A program made the translations under genes and the position numbers. Below the pieces are notes generated by a model that was not told the DNA's origin, did not search any database, and worked only from the letters and a program-made list of their open reading frames with translations. From the NCBI RefSeq assembly GCF_025755255.1, contig NZ_JALIEB010000003.1, positions 1 through 64,000 of the forward strand: a stretch of 64,000 nucleotides of DNA, given 5' to 3'. The DNA is from Roseobacter sinensis. Its GTDB lineage: Bacteria; Pseudomonadota; Alphaproteobacteria; Rhodobacterales; Rhodobacteraceae. Below are positions 44,460 through 52,672 of this stretch, piece by piece (position 1 is the first letter of the stretch; each line of letters begins with the position of its first letter).

Positions 44460-45590
44460 TCACGCCGCACGGGCGCGGTATCTACGTTCTTGAGCAAGCC
44501 AGGCTTCGGCGAACCTCAGCACGTCCTGCTCTGTTGTCTCGAGCCCCAGCGACACCCGGATGGCGCTGCTGGCGGTTTCGTCGTCATAGCCCATCGCACG
44601 CAACACCGTGCTGGCGCGCACCTTGCCACTGGAGCAGGCCGAGCCCGCGCTGATGGCAAATCCGGCCAGATCCATCTGCATCACCTGGGTCTCGCCCTTC
44701 CAGCCGGGTGTGGCGAAACAGGAGGTGTTCGGCAGGCGGTTGGCGCCTTTCCCGACAAAAATAGTCTCCTTCGCTTCCCCTGCAAGAGCGTTTTCTAGAA
44801 TCTTTCTAAGTTTTTCGACCGCGTCCCAACGCCCCGCATCCACATCTCGTTTGGCCGCGGCCGCAGCAGCCCCAAATCCTGCAATGCCGATGACGTTCTC
44901 GGTGCCCGACCGCCGCCCCATCTCCTGCCCGCCGCCGCGGATCTGTGCGGTCACGTCGAGCCCGTGTTTCACGATCAGCGCGCCGACCCCCTTGGGCCCG
45001 CCGAGCTTGTGCGCCGAGGCCATCACGAAATCCGCGCCGGATCGGGCGAAGGAGAACGGGACCTTCCCCAGCGCCTGCACGGCGTCCACCAGGACCCTTA
45101 CGTCACGCTTCAGCGCCCAGAGCGCTTGCGCGTGGGGCATCGTGTCCTGCAAGACGCCGGTCTCGCTGTTTGCGGCCTGCATGGCGACCACGTCATCCCA
45201 GATCTTGTCCTCGAAGCTTTCGCCCTGCGCCGTGCCGGTCAGCACCCCCTCCGCGTTCACATCCAGCAGATGCGTGAGGTCCGCGCCCTCGCTCTGAACC
45301 CAGGACAGCACCGCGTCATGCTCGATCCCCGCACTGGAGACGGTTGCAAAGGCGGGGATCGCGAGGCACGCTGCCTCGGTGGCGCCGGAGGTGAACACGA
45401 CCTCGCCCGGGCTGCACCCGACCAACTCCGCCACCTGCGCCCGCGCGCGCTCAACCAGCGCTTTGGCCGCGCGTCCTTCGCCATGCACGGAGGACGGGTT
45501 GCCCACCACCTCCATCGCCGCGATCATCGCATCGCGCGCCTCGGGCCTCAGCGGCGCCGTCGCATTATGGTCAAGATAAACGCGGCTCAT
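44460..45590 (-). CDS. Cysteine desulfurase, group I (IscS/NifS type)
   Basis: The 376-residue PLP enzyme has LDHNATAPLRPE, PLP lysine in MASAHKLGGPKGVGAL and the mobile active-site Cys in GSACSSGKVRAST, the group I pattern, unlike the group II SufS at the other end of the operon. It supplies sulfur for Fe-S or other thio-cofactors. The dispersed element copy 3 ends five bases before its ATG and would provide its ribosome-site region. Confidence 0.93.
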   Translation of the reverse strand: MSRVYLDHNATAPLRPEARDAMIAAMEVVGNPSSVHGEGRAAKALVERARAQVAELVGCSPGEVVFTSGATEAACLAIPAFATVSSAGIEHDAVLSWVQSEGADLTHLLDVNAEGVLTGTAQGESFEDKIWDDVVAMQAANSETGVLQDTMPHAQALWALKRDVRVLVDAVQALGKVPFSFARSGADFVMASAHKLGGPKGVGALIVKHGLDVTAQIRGGGQEMGRRSGTENVIGIAGFGAAAAAAKRDVDAGRWDAVEKLRKILENALAGEAKETIFVGKGANRLPNTSCFATPGWKGETQVMQMDLAGFAISAGSACSSGKVRASTVLRAMGYDDETASSAIRVSLGLETTEQDVLRFAEAWLAQERRYRARAA

Positions 45591-45595
45591 TCCCC

Positions 45596-45651
45596 TTCAC
45601 CCGTCCCAAAATACTTCGGGGGAGGCGCGCAGCGCCGGGGGCAGCGCCCCC
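45596..45651 (-). repeat. Dispersed intergenic element, copy 3
   Basis: On the minus strand a hairpin GGGGGC-GCT-GCCCCC (45637-45651) directly after the iscR stop is followed by CCCCCGAAGTATTTT (45608-45622) and GACGGGTGAAG (45596-45606). The layout equals copies at 20485-20584 and 52321-52369. Confidence 0.7.
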
Positions 45652-46110
45652 TCATTCGTCCACCACCGCGAAGAGGCTCGGCACCGCGGGACAGGGTGCC
45701 AGATCGTTGCTGATGATATCCGACAGCCGTGTCTGATGCAGAAAGACGTAGACATGTGCGCTCAGGCTCTCCCAGAGCCGATTGGTCAGCGACTGCGCCC
45801 GGCTGCCCGAGGCCCCACCGGAGACCCCTGCCCCTTTGTGCATCGCATCCACCGTCTCATCCACCGCCGCCAGCACATCCGCCACCCGGATATCCGAGGC
45901 CGTGCGCGCGAGCCGATAGCCGCCCCCGGGCCCACGCACGGAGGTCACCAGATCCGCCCGGCGCAGCTTGACGAACAACTGCTCGAGATACGGCAGCGAG
46001 ATCGACTGCCGCTCCGCAATCTCGCTCAGCGTGATCAGGCTGCCCTCTGGTTGCAGCGCGATGTCGGCCAGTGCGACCATCGCATAGCGCCCCTTCGTCG
46101 ACAGTTTCAT
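45652..46110 (-). CDS. iscR: Rrf2-family regulator IscR, cysteine-poor Rhodobacterales type
   Basis: The 152-residue protein has the Rrf2 winged helix (MKLSTKGRYAMVALADIA; SISLPYLEQLFVKLRRADLV; VRGPGGGYRLAR). The three clustered Cys that bind 2Fe-2S in Escherichia coli IscR are absent; the region near residues 90-106 reads HKGAGVSGGASGSRAQS. The only Cys is Cys140, near the C-terminus. IscR of Rhodobacter is known to have this unusual composition. It heads the suf operon and should control it by iron or cluster status. Confidence 0.9.
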   Translation of the reverse strand: MKLSTKGRYAMVALADIALQPEGSLITLSEIAERQSISLPYLEQLFVKLRRADLVTSVRGPGGGYRLARTASDIRVADVLAAVDETVDAMHKGAGVSGGASGSRAQSLTNRLWESLSAHVYVFLHQTRLSDIISNDLAPCPAVPSLFAVVDE

Positions 46111-46211
46111 CTCAGAGCCCCTCCAGAAGCGGCTTCCGCCCGCAATGATTGACGCGAGCGTGTTTAACGCCTAAGTGCAGACTTCGCACTGCATCACACG
46201 AGTGCGCACTA

Positions 46212-46228
46212 TTTAGAACCGTTCTAAA
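46212..46228. promoter_or_regulatory. ICE-type (Irr) box in the iscR-suf promoter
   Basis: TTTAGAAC (46212-46219), C, GTTCTAAA (46221-46228) is a perfect 17-base palindrome and matches the iron-control element TTTAGAA-N3-TTCTAAA bound by Irr in alphaproteobacteria. It lies 102 bases before the iscR start and 63 before the divergent hydrolase. The adjoining AGTGCGCACT (46201-46210) is a further perfect palindrome. Confidence 0.8.
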
Positions 46229-46290
46229 GAGCCTGAGCGAAGCCGTCAAGATTTCACACTCGGGTCAGGAACACTGTTACAGGGATGCTC

Positions 46291-46944
46291 ATGCCCGAGG
46301 TCATTTTTCCCGGACCCGAAGGCCGCCTCGAAGGCCGCTATCACCCCCAGAAAGAGCGCGACGCGCCGATTGCCATCATCCTGCACCCGCACCCGCAATT
46401 CGGCGGGACCATGAACCACGTGATCGTGCACCGCATGCACTATGCCTTTTACAATATGGGCTTTACCGTGCTGCGCTTTAACTTCCGCGGTGTCGGGCGC
46501 AGCCAGGGCGAATACGACCAGGGCATCGGCGAGCTTTCGGATGCGGCCTCGGCGCTCGATTATCTGCAGTCGATGAACAACAATTCCAAGCATTGCTGGG
46601 TGGCGGGCTTCTCTTTCGGGGCGTGGATCGGCATGCAATTGCTGATGCGGCGGCCCGAGATCACCGGCTTCATCTCGGTGGCACCCCCCGCGAACATGTA
46701 TGATTTCTCCTTCCTCGCGCCCTGCCCCGCCTCGGGGTTGATCATCAATGGCACCGCCGACCGCGTGGCCCCGCCGTCGGACACGGAATCGCTGGTCGCC
46801 AAGCTGCACGAGCAGAAAGGCATCACTATCACCCACGAGCAGGTCGAAGGCGCCGGACACTTCTTTGAAGAGCCGCACCTCGAAACCCTGATCGACACGA
46901 CGACGGCCTATGTGAAGCGGCGGCTGACAGAAACAACGAGGTAA
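46291..46944 (+). CDS. Alpha/beta hydrolase
   Basis: The 217-residue protein has HPHPQFGGTMNH near residue 36, the oxyanion/strand motif NFRGVGRSQGEYD, and the nucleophile elbow GFSFG with the Ser. Late in the sequence come NGTADRVAPP (acid) and GAGHFF (His), completing the triad. The family is close to esterases of the YfbR-neighbour and COG2945 type; the substrate is unknown. ATG 46291 has AGGGA seven bases upstream. It starts an operon with the next two genes. Confidence 0.88.
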   Translation: MPEVIFPGPEGRLEGRYHPQKERDAPIAIILHPHPQFGGTMNHVIVHRMHYAFYNMGFTVLRFNFRGVGRSQGEYDQGIGELSDAASALDYLQSMNNNSKHCWVAGFSFGAWIGMQLLMRRPEITGFISVAPPANMYDFSFLAPCPASGLIINGTADRVAPPSDTESLVAKLHEQKGITITHEQVEGAGHFFEEPHLETLIDTTTAYVKRRLTETTR

Positions 46945-46948
46945 GCTG

Positions 46949-47191
46949 ATGGGCATCGTCGAAGACGTCGCGGACGAACTGGCACTGGAAAGCCTCAAGA
47001 TCATCAATGCCACCGGCGACGACGCCTTTGTGCAGCGCATTGCCGACACGATCGGCGGATCTTCGCAGACCATGGAAGAGGCGTATCTCACCGCCGTGCG
47101 CGTGCGCCGGGCCGAGCAGCGGGCGCGCGAGCTCCTGAAGACGCTCAAGGAGGACTTGGCGCGGCAGCAGGAGCCACCCGCCGGTGAGTGA
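46949..47191 (+). CDS. Small conserved-looking hypothetical protein
   Basis: This 80-residue acidic-basic protein (GIVEDVADELALESLKIIN then a charged helix VRVRRAEQRARELLKTLKED) is predicted soluble and largely helical. I cannot name it. It is four bases after the hydrolase and overlaps the HD-domain gene by eight bases, so it is translated in this operon. Confidence 0.75.
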   Translation: MGIVEDVADELALESLKIINATGDDAFVQRIADTIGGSSQTMEEAYLTAVRVRRAEQRARELLKTLKEDLARQQEPPAGE

Positions 47192-47768
47192 CCGGCTTTC
47201 CGCCCAGATTGCCTTCCTGAACGAAGCTGACAAGCTCAAGTCCGTCCTCCGTGCCTCGCGTCTGCATGATGACAGCCGGTTCGAGAATTCGGCCGAGCAT
47301 TCCTGGCACGTGATGCTGCACGCCCTCGTGCTGGCCGAACATGCGCCCGAGGGCGTGCAGGCCGCCCGTGTGCTGCAGATGCTGCTGATCCACGATCTGG
47401 TCGAGATCGACGCCGGCGACACGCCGATCCACGGCGAGGTGGACGTGGCTGCACAGGAGGCGGCGGAACAGGCGGCCGCCGACCGACTGTTTGGCTTGCT
47501 GCCGGAGGATCAGGCCGCTGCCTACCGCGCGCTTTGGGAAGAGTTCGAAGCCGCAGAGACCCGCGACGCGCAGTTCGCCAAGGCCATCGACCGGCTGACC
47601 ACGCCACTTGCCAATCTGGAAAACGGCGGCGCGTCCTGGGCGGCCTATGGTGTCACGATGGACGATATGGAGGCGCGTGTCGGAACCCCGATCGGGCGCG
47701 GGGCGCCGGTGCTCTGGGCCTGGCTGCGTCCTCGGCTCGCTGCATTTTTTGCGCGGGCGGGAGGTTAA
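47184..47768 (+). CDS. HD domain phosphohydrolase (YfbR-like)
   Basis: The 194-residue protein has the HD metal-binding motifs FENSAEHSWHVML near residue 34 and LLIHDLVEIDAGD near residue 72, with a downstream Asp in FAKAIDRLTTPL. YfbR-type members are 5-prime-deoxynucleotidases; the activity here is by homology. It starts with GTG 47184 overlapping the preceding gene. Confidence 0.85.
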   Translation: MSDRLSAQIAFLNEADKLKSVLRASRLHDDSRFENSAEHSWHVMLHALVLAEHAPEGVQAARVLQMLLIHDLVEIDAGDTPIHGEVDVAAQEAAEQAAADRLFGLLPEDQAAAYRALWEEFEAAETRDAQFAKAIDRLTTPLANLENGGASWAAYGVTMDDMEARVGTPIGRGAPVLWAWLRPRLAAFFARAGG

Positions 47769-47794
47769 CAGGGGCTCACCCCACCGTGCGCCGC

Positions 47795-47849
47795 GCACCG
47801 ACGTGATACCGACGTCATACCGACGCGATACCGACAGGCCACCGACAGC
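47795..47849. repeat. Five tandem 11-base repeats upstream of icd
   Basis: Five units of exactly 11 bases follow each other from 47795: gcACCGACGTG, atACCGACGTC, atACCGACGCG, atACCGACAGG, ccACCGACAGC. The ACCGAC core is constant in all five. Spacing equals one helical turn, as in sites for stacked regulators. The block ends about 150 bases before the icd ATG. Confidence 0.65.
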
Positions 47850-47908
47850 TGTTTTGCGCGCGCCCCGGCGAGCCGCGCGCCCGGTGCAAACCGGTCGGCA
47901 TATTTCCG

Positions 47909-47924
47909 GTATACATCTGTATAC
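47909..47924. promoter_or_regulatory. Palindromic operator candidate upstream of icd
   Basis: GTATACA (47909-47915), TC, TGTATAC (47918-47924) is a perfect inverted repeat about 73 bases before the icd start. It resembles GntR-family operators in shape; no specific regulator is implied. Confidence 0.45.
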
Positions 47925-47996
47925 AGGCTTTCAAAGCGGCGCCAACTGCGCTACACCGCGCGCGACTTGACTCGATACTCGCAACAGGAGCGCTCC

Positions 47997-49211
47997 ATGA
48001 CCAAGATCAAGGTGGACAACCCCGTCGTCGAACTCGACGGCGATGAAATGACCCGGATCATCTGGGATTTCATCAAGAAGAAACTCATTCTGCCTTATCT
48101 GGATGTGGACCTGAAATACTACGACCTCGGGATCGAAGCGCGCGACGAAACCGACGACCAGATCACCGTCGATGCGGCCCACGCGATCAAGGAATACGGC
48201 GTCGGCGTCAAATGCGCCACCATCACACCGGATGAGGCACGGGTCGAGGAGTTTGGCCTGAAACAGATGTGGCGCTCGCCCAACGGCACCATCCGCAACA
48301 TCCTCGGCGGTGTGATCTTCCGCCAGCCGATCATCTGCAAGAACGTCCCGCGCCTCGTGCCGGGCTGGACCAAGCCCATCGTGGTCGGCCGCCACGCTTT
48401 TGGGGACCAGTACCGCGCCACCGACTTCAAATTCCCCGGCAAGGGCAAGCTGACGATCAAATTCGTCGGCGAGGATGGCACCGAGATCGAGAAGGAGGTG
48501 TTCGACGCGCCGGGCGCCGGTGTGACGATGGCGATGTACAACCTCGATCAGTCGATCATCGACTTTGCGCGCGCCTCCATGAACTATGGTCTCAGCCTCG
48601 GCTGGCCGGTGTATCTCAGCACCAAGAACACCATTCTCAAGCAATACGACGGGCGCTTCCTGGAGCTCTTTCAGCACATCTATGACACGGAATTCAAAGA
48701 GAAATTCGAAGCAGCCGGGATCACCTACGAGCACCGCCTGATCGACGATATGGTGGCCTGTGCGATGAAGTGGAATGGTGGTTACGTCTGGGCCTGCAAG
48801 AACTACGACGGCGACGTGCAATCCGACACGGTGGCGCAGGGCTTCGGCTCGCTCGGCCTCATGACCTCGGTGCTGATGACACCCGATGGCCAGACCGTCG
48901 AGGCGGAAGCGGCGCATGGCACTGTGACCCGGCACTATCGCCAGCACCAGAAGGGTGAGGAGACCTCGACCAACTCCATTGCCTCGATCTACGCCTGGAC
49001 CGGCGGCCTCAAGCACCGCGCCAAGCTGGACGACAACGCGCCGCTTCTGAACTTCGCTGAGACGCTGGAGAAGGTCATTGTCGACACCGTGGAAAGCGGC
49101 TTCATGACCAAGGACCTCGCGCTGCTCGTGGGCCCCGATCAGAAGTGGCTGACCACCATGGGTTTCCTCGAGAAAGTCGACGAGAACCTGAACAAGGCCC
49201 TGGCGGGCTGA
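47997..49211 (+). CDS. icd: NADP-dependent isocitrate dehydrogenase Icd (eukaryote-like class)
   Basis: The 404-residue enzyme oxidises isocitrate to 2-oxoglutarate in the TCA cycle. It is the homodimeric class shared with mitochondria, seen in [47 protein letters not shown] and [20 protein letters not shown] 47997 has CAGGAG upstream. The 228-base upstream gap carries an 11-base repeat array and a palindrome, so transcription is probably regulated. Confidence 0.96.
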   Translation: MTKIKVDNPVVELDGDEMTRIIWDFIKKKLILPYLDVDLKYYDLGIEARDETDDQITVDAAHAIKEYGVGVKCATITPDEARVEEFGLKQMWRSPNGTIRNILGGVIFRQPIICKNVPRLVPGWTKPIVVGRHAFGDQYRATDFKFPGKGKLTIKFVGEDGTEIEKEVFDAPGAGVTMAMYNLDQSIIDFARASMNYGLSLGWPVYLSTKNTILKQYDGRFLELFQHIYDTEFKEKFEAAGITYEHRLIDDMVACAMKWNGGYVWACKNYDGDVQSDTVAQGFGSLGLMTSVLMTPDGQTVEAEAAHGTVTRHYRQHQKGEETSTNSIASIYAWTGGLKHRAKLDDNAPLLNFAETLEKVIVDTVESGFMTKDLALLVGPDQKWLTTMGFLEKVDENLNKALAG

Positions 49212-49233
49212 GCCACCGCCATGTCGGAGCTAT

Positions 49234-49260
49234 GGGCCGCAGCGATGCGGCCCTTTTTCT
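49234..49260 (+). terminator. Rho-independent terminator after icd
   Basis: GGGCCGCA (49234-49241) pairs with TGCGGCCC (49246-49253) around GCGA, followed by TTTTTCTT. It lies 22 bases past the icd stop and three bases from the convergent small gene's stop. Confidence 0.9.
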
Positions 49261-49262
49261 TG

Positions 49263-49469
49263 TCAGTGGCCGCGATTGTGCAGCCGGTGGTACAGCCGTG
49301 CGATGATCCGGCTCGCCGTCTTCTCGAAAAGGCAGGGAACAAAGGCATGCACAAGCGCGGCACCCGCCGCTGCGAAGAGCGATGCGGCAAACCGCAAGGC
49401 GAACAGCATGTGTTGAAAGAACGTCTCATCCACGGTCGCGGGATGGGCGAGAAAGATGCGCTGGAACAT
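49263..49469 (-). CDS. Small DUF6356-like protein
   Basis: The 68-residue protein reads MFQRIFLAHPATVDETFFQH with a following hydrophobic helix (FAASLFAAAGAALVHAFVPCLF) and ends RLYHRLHNRGH. The pattern is that of small proteins labelled DUF6356 in Rhodobacterales; function unknown. AGGAGG stands at ideal distance before ATG 49469. It is divergent from the Lrp gene. Confidence 0.78.
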   Translation of the reverse strand: MFQRIFLAHPATVDETFFQHMLFALRFAASLFAAAGAALVHAFVPCLFEKTASRIIARLYHRLHNRGH

Positions 49470-49584
49470 GGCAGACCTCCTGATGTTTTGCGCAAGCTAT
49501 CACCAGTGACCTGTGATCGAATCCCAAAATGTCTCTTGATTTCGATTGACGGTGAGATTTTTTCCACACTAGCTTGCCTGAATA

Positions 49585-50040
49585 ATGACACTCGATGAAA
49601 TCGACCGCAAACTCCTGCGCCTGCTTCAGGCGGATGCGAACACGCCGCTGGACCGGCTGGGCGAGGCCGTGCACCTCAGCCGGAACGCCTGCTGGCGGCG
49701 GATCAAGGCGTTGGAGAGCGCAGGCATCATCACCGGGCGGGTCACCGTGCTCGACCCCGAAAAGATCGGTCTCGGGCTGACGGTCTTCATCCTGATCCGC
49801 ACGAATGCCCACGCGCCCGACTGGCTCGACCGCTTTCGCAAGGCAACGCGCAGCATGCCGGAGATCCTGGGCGTGTACCGCATGAGTGGTGATCTGGACT
49901 ATCTGCTGCGCGCGCAGGTCGCCGACATGAAGGATTATGACCGGCTTTACCAAGCCCTGATCCAGCGCGTCCCCCTGTCGGATGTGTCAGCGAGCTTCGT
50001 GATGGAGCAAATCAAGGAAACAGCGCAGCTTCCGCTTTGA
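49585..50040 (+). CDS. Lrp/AsnC family transcriptional regulator
   Basis: The 151-residue protein has the Lrp winged HTH (LDEIDRKLLRLLQADANTPLDRLGEAVHLSRNACWRRIKAL, described in two parts) and the ligand-binding RAM domain (MSGDLDYLLRAQVADMKDYDRLY). Lrp-type regulators sense amino acids. The SMR pump gene starts ten bases after its stop, so it probably controls that pump and itself. Confidence 0.92.
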   Translation: MTLDEIDRKLLRLLQADANTPLDRLGEAVHLSRNACWRRIKALESAGIITGRVTVLDPEKIGLGLTVFILIRTNAHAPDWLDRFRKATRSMPEILGVYRMSGDLDYLLRAQVADMKDYDRLYQALIQRVPLSDVSASFVMEQIKETAQLPL

Positions 50041-50050
50041 AAGGTCCGCG

Positions 50051-50386
50051 ATGCCCCTGCACTACCTTTACCTGATCGCCGCCGTTGTGGCCGAGACCAT
50101 AGGCACCACTGCGTTGCAGGCCTCCGCGCAGTTCAGCCGGTTCTGGCCTTCCGTGCTCGTCGTCCTCGCCTATGGCATTTCCTTCTATCTGCTGGCGCTG
50201 ACGCTGCGGTTCATGCCGGTGGGCGTCGTCTATGCGATCTGGTCCGGGTTGGGCATCGTCCTCATCGCGGCAATCGGCTTTCTGGTGTTCGGGCAGCGGC
50301 TCGACCTGCCTGCGATCGTCGGGCTCGGCCTCATCATTACGGGCATCCTCGTGATCCATCTGCTGTCAAATACGACAGCGCATTAA
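50051..50386 (+). CDS. Small multidrug resistance (SMR/EmrE-like) transporter
   Basis: The 111-residue protein has four hydrophobic helices, the essential Glu in LIAAVVAETIGTTALQAS, and FYLLALTLRFMPVGVVYAIWSGLGIVLI (read as helix 2-3). SMR pumps exchange protons for cationic compounds or guanidinium. The short distance to the Lrp gene suggests an amino-acid-like or polyamine-like substrate, which is a guess. Confidence 0.9.
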   Translation: MPLHYLYLIAAVVAETIGTTALQASAQFSRFWPSVLVVLAYGISFYLLALTLRFMPVGVVYAIWSGLGIVLIAAIGFLVFGQRLDLPAIVGLGLIITGILVIHLLSNTTAH

Positions 50387-50456
50387 CCGCCCTGCCCAGC
50401 AGCGCCGGTTTTCGCTGGCATTCGGACCCGTGGCGGGGTATGCGCCCGGCAACATC

Positions 50457-50475
50457 CGCGCCGCGGCGCGTTTTT
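50457..50475 (+). terminator. Possible short terminator after the SMR gene
   Basis: CGCGCCGCGGCGCG (50457-50470) is self-complementary and is followed by five T. The loop is short and the stem small, so strength is doubtful. It lies 23 bases before the typA start. Confidence 0.35.
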
Positions 50476-50497
50476 CCCCAAGTCAAAGGCTCGGTTC

Positions 50498-52315
50498 ATG
50501 GATCTGCGCAACATCGCAATCATCGCTCACGTTGATCACGGCAAGACCACGCTGGTGGACGAATTGCTCAAGCAGTCCGGGACCTTCCGCGAGAACCAGG
50601 CGACCACCGAGCGTGCCATGGACAGCAACGATCTGGAGCGCGAGCGCGGCATCACGATCCTGGCAAAGGCGACCTCGGTGGAATGGAACGGCACGCGGAT
50701 CAATATCGTCGACACGCCGGGCCACGCCGACTTTGGCGGCGAAGTCGAGCGCATTCTCAGTATGGTCGATGGCGTCGTGCTGCTGGTCGATGCCGCTGAA
50801 GGGCCGATGCCGCAGACCAAATTCGTGACCTCCAAGGCGCTGGCGCTGGGGCTGCGGCCCATCGTGGTGCTGAACAAGGTCGACAAGCCCGATGCCGAGC
50901 CGGATCGCGCGCTTGACGAGGTCTTCGATCTCTTCGCCAATCTCGGCGCCGATGACGAACAACTCGACTTCCCGGCCATGTATGCCTCGGGCCGGAACGG
51001 CTGGGCGGATGTGGAGCTGGATGGCCCGCGCAAGGACCTCTCCGCGCTCTTCGATCTCATCGTCGATCACGTGCCGGCGCCGTCACAGGTGGCGCAGCGC
51101 GACGACCCCTTCCGCATGCTGGCCACCACCTTGGGTGCCGATCCCTTCATCGGGCGCATCCTGACCGGCCGCGTCGAGTCGGGGACACTGAAAGCCGGTG
51201 AGACGGTCAAGGCGCTGACGCGCGACGGCGATCTTGTCGAGAATTTCCGGGTGACCAAGATCCTCGCCTTCCGCGGTCTCACCCAGCAGCCGATCGAGCT
51301 GGCCGAAGCGGGTGACATCGTCAGCCTCGCAGGCATGTCCAAGGCGACGGTGGCGGACAGTATCGTGGCCCCGCAGGTGACCGACGCCCTGCCCGCCCAG
51401 CCCATCGATCCGCCGACCATCACCGTCACCTTCGGCATCAACGACAGTCCGCTCGCGGGCCGTGACGGTAAGAAAGTGCAGAGCCGGGTGATCCGCGAGC
51501 GGCTGATGAAAGAGGCCGAAAGCAATGTGGCGATCAAGGTGACGGACACGCCCGGTGGCGAGGCCTTCGAGGTCGCGGGGCGTGGCGAGCTGCAGATGGG
51601 CGTGCTGATCGAGAACATGCGCCGCGAGGGGTTCGAGCTCAGCATTTCGCGCCCGCAGGTGCTCTTCCGCGAAATCGACGGGGTGCGGCACGAGCCCATC
51701 GAAGAGGCCACAATCGACGTGGACGATGAATACTCCGGGGCTGTCATCGAGAAGATCACCGGGGCGCGGCGTGGCGAGCTGGTCGAGATGAAACCCGCGG
51801 GCGCCGGCAAGACCCGGATCGTGGCCCATGTCCCCTCCCGCGGGCTCATCGGCTATCACGGCGAGTTTCTGACGGACACGCGCGGCACCGGTGTGCTGAA
51901 CCGCGTGTTTCACGGCTGGGCGCCACATAAGGGGCCCATCCCCGGACGGCGCGCGGGTGTGCTGATTTCCATGGAGAACGGCTCTTCCGTCGCTTACGCG
52001 CTGTGGAACCTCGAAGAGCGTGGGCGCATGATGATCGGCGCGCAGACGGATGTGTACACCGGTATGATCATTGGCGAACACAGCCGCGAAAACGATCTGG
52101 AAGTAAACCCGCTCAAGGGCAAGAAGCTGACCAACGTGCGGGCGTCGGGCAGCGACGAGGCGGTGCGGCTGACCACGCCGATGATGCTGTCACTGGAAGA
52201 GGCGATCGCCTATATCGACGACGATGAGCTGGTCGAGGTCACCCCGAATGCGATCCGGTTGCGCAAGCGCTATCTCGATCCGCATGAGCGCAAGCGGATG
52301 GCGAAGGCGGGCTGA
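50498..52315 (+). CDS. typA: Translational GTPase TypA/BipA
   Basis: The 605-residue GTPase has G1 [11 protein letters not shown]2 RERGITI, G3 [14 protein letters not shown] and G4 [11 protein letters not shown]-like domains follow, and a C-terminal BipA domain contains [21 protein letters not shown]. It binds ribosomes and helps stress or low-temperature growth. A copy of the dispersed element follows its stop by five bases. Confidence 0.96.
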   Translation: MDLRNIAIIAHVDHGKTTLVDELLKQSGTFRENQATTERAMDSNDLERERGITILAKATSVEWNGTRINIVDTPGHADFGGEVERILSMVDGVVLLVDAAEGPMPQTKFVTSKALALGLRPIVVLNKVDKPDAEPDRALDEVFDLFANLGADDEQLDFPAMYASGRNGWADVELDGPRKDLSALFDLIVDHVPAPSQVAQRDDPFRMLATTLGADPFIGRILTGRVESGTLKAGETVKALTRDGDLVENFRVTKILAFRGLTQQPIELAEAGDIVSLAGMSKATVADSIVAPQVTDALPAQPIDPPTITVTFGINDSPLAGRDGKKVQSRVIRERLMKEAESNVAIKVTDTPGGEAFEVAGRGELQMGVLIENMRREGFELSISRPQVLFREIDGVRHEPIEEATIDVDDEYSGAVIEKITGARRGELVEMKPAGAGKTRIVAHVPSRGLIGYHGEFLTDTRGTGVLNRVFHGWAPHKGPIPGRRAGVLISMENGSSVAYALWNLEERGRMMIGAQTDVYTGMIIGEHSRENDLEVNPLKGKKLTNVRASGSDEAVRLTTPMMLSLEEAIAYIDDDELVEVTPNAIRLRKRYLDPHERKRMAKAG

Positions 52316-52320
52316 CGCCG

Positions 52321-52369
52321 GGCCGGGGGCCAGCCCCCGGACCCCCGGAGTATTTTGCGACGGGTGAAG
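52321..52369 (+). repeat. Dispersed intergenic element, copy 2
   Basis: CCGGGGGC (52323-52330), CA, GCCCCCGG (52333-52340) forms a hairpin, then CCCCCGGAGTATTTT (52342-52356) and GACGGGTGAAG (52359-52369). Unlike copies 1 and 3 it is not before a start codon but between the convergent typA and DUF1330 genes. Confidence 0.7.
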
Positions 52370-52379
52370 CTGGAACCGG

Positions 52380-52667
52380 CTATTCGCTGGTTTCGATGAT
52401 CATCAGTTCGCGTTCGGACGCGTCCCGGGCGTGGTTTAAGGCGCGCTGATAAGCCTCTGAATTGTAGCATTTCTCAGCCGTCTCGACGTCTGGAAACCGG
52501 GCCACAACATTGCGCGGCCGCGCCTGGCCTTCGAGTTGCACGAAACGACCCCCGCGCGCGATGAAATGCCCGCCATGCGCGGCGATGGCTTCTGTCGCGA
52601 GCGCCGCGTATTTGGCATAGGCTTCGTCATCGGTGACGGTGACATGTGCGATCCAGAGTGCACCCAT
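52380..52667 (-). CDS. DUF1330 family protein
   Basis: The 95-residue protein has the ferredoxin-like DUF1330 dimeric barrel pattern: ALWIAHVTVTDDEAYAKYA, HGGHFIARGGRFVQLEG, NVVARFPDVETAEKCYNSEAY. The function is unknown. It starts five bases after alaS ends, so it is probably cotranscribed. Confidence 0.88.
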   Translation of the reverse strand: MGALWIAHVTVTDDEAYAKYAALATEAIAAHGGHFIARGGRFVQLEGQARPRNVVARFPDVETAEKCYNSEAYQRALNHARDASERELMIIETSE

Positions 52668-52672
52668 TGGAT

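Noticed and set aside
47795-47849. CRISPR array
   Set aside because: The repeats are 11 bases with no spacers and no cas genes are present; it is a simple tandem array.
47931-49016. Minus-strand open frame opposite icd
   Set aside because: It is the antisense shadow of a highly conserved enzyme gene and covers its promoter region as well.
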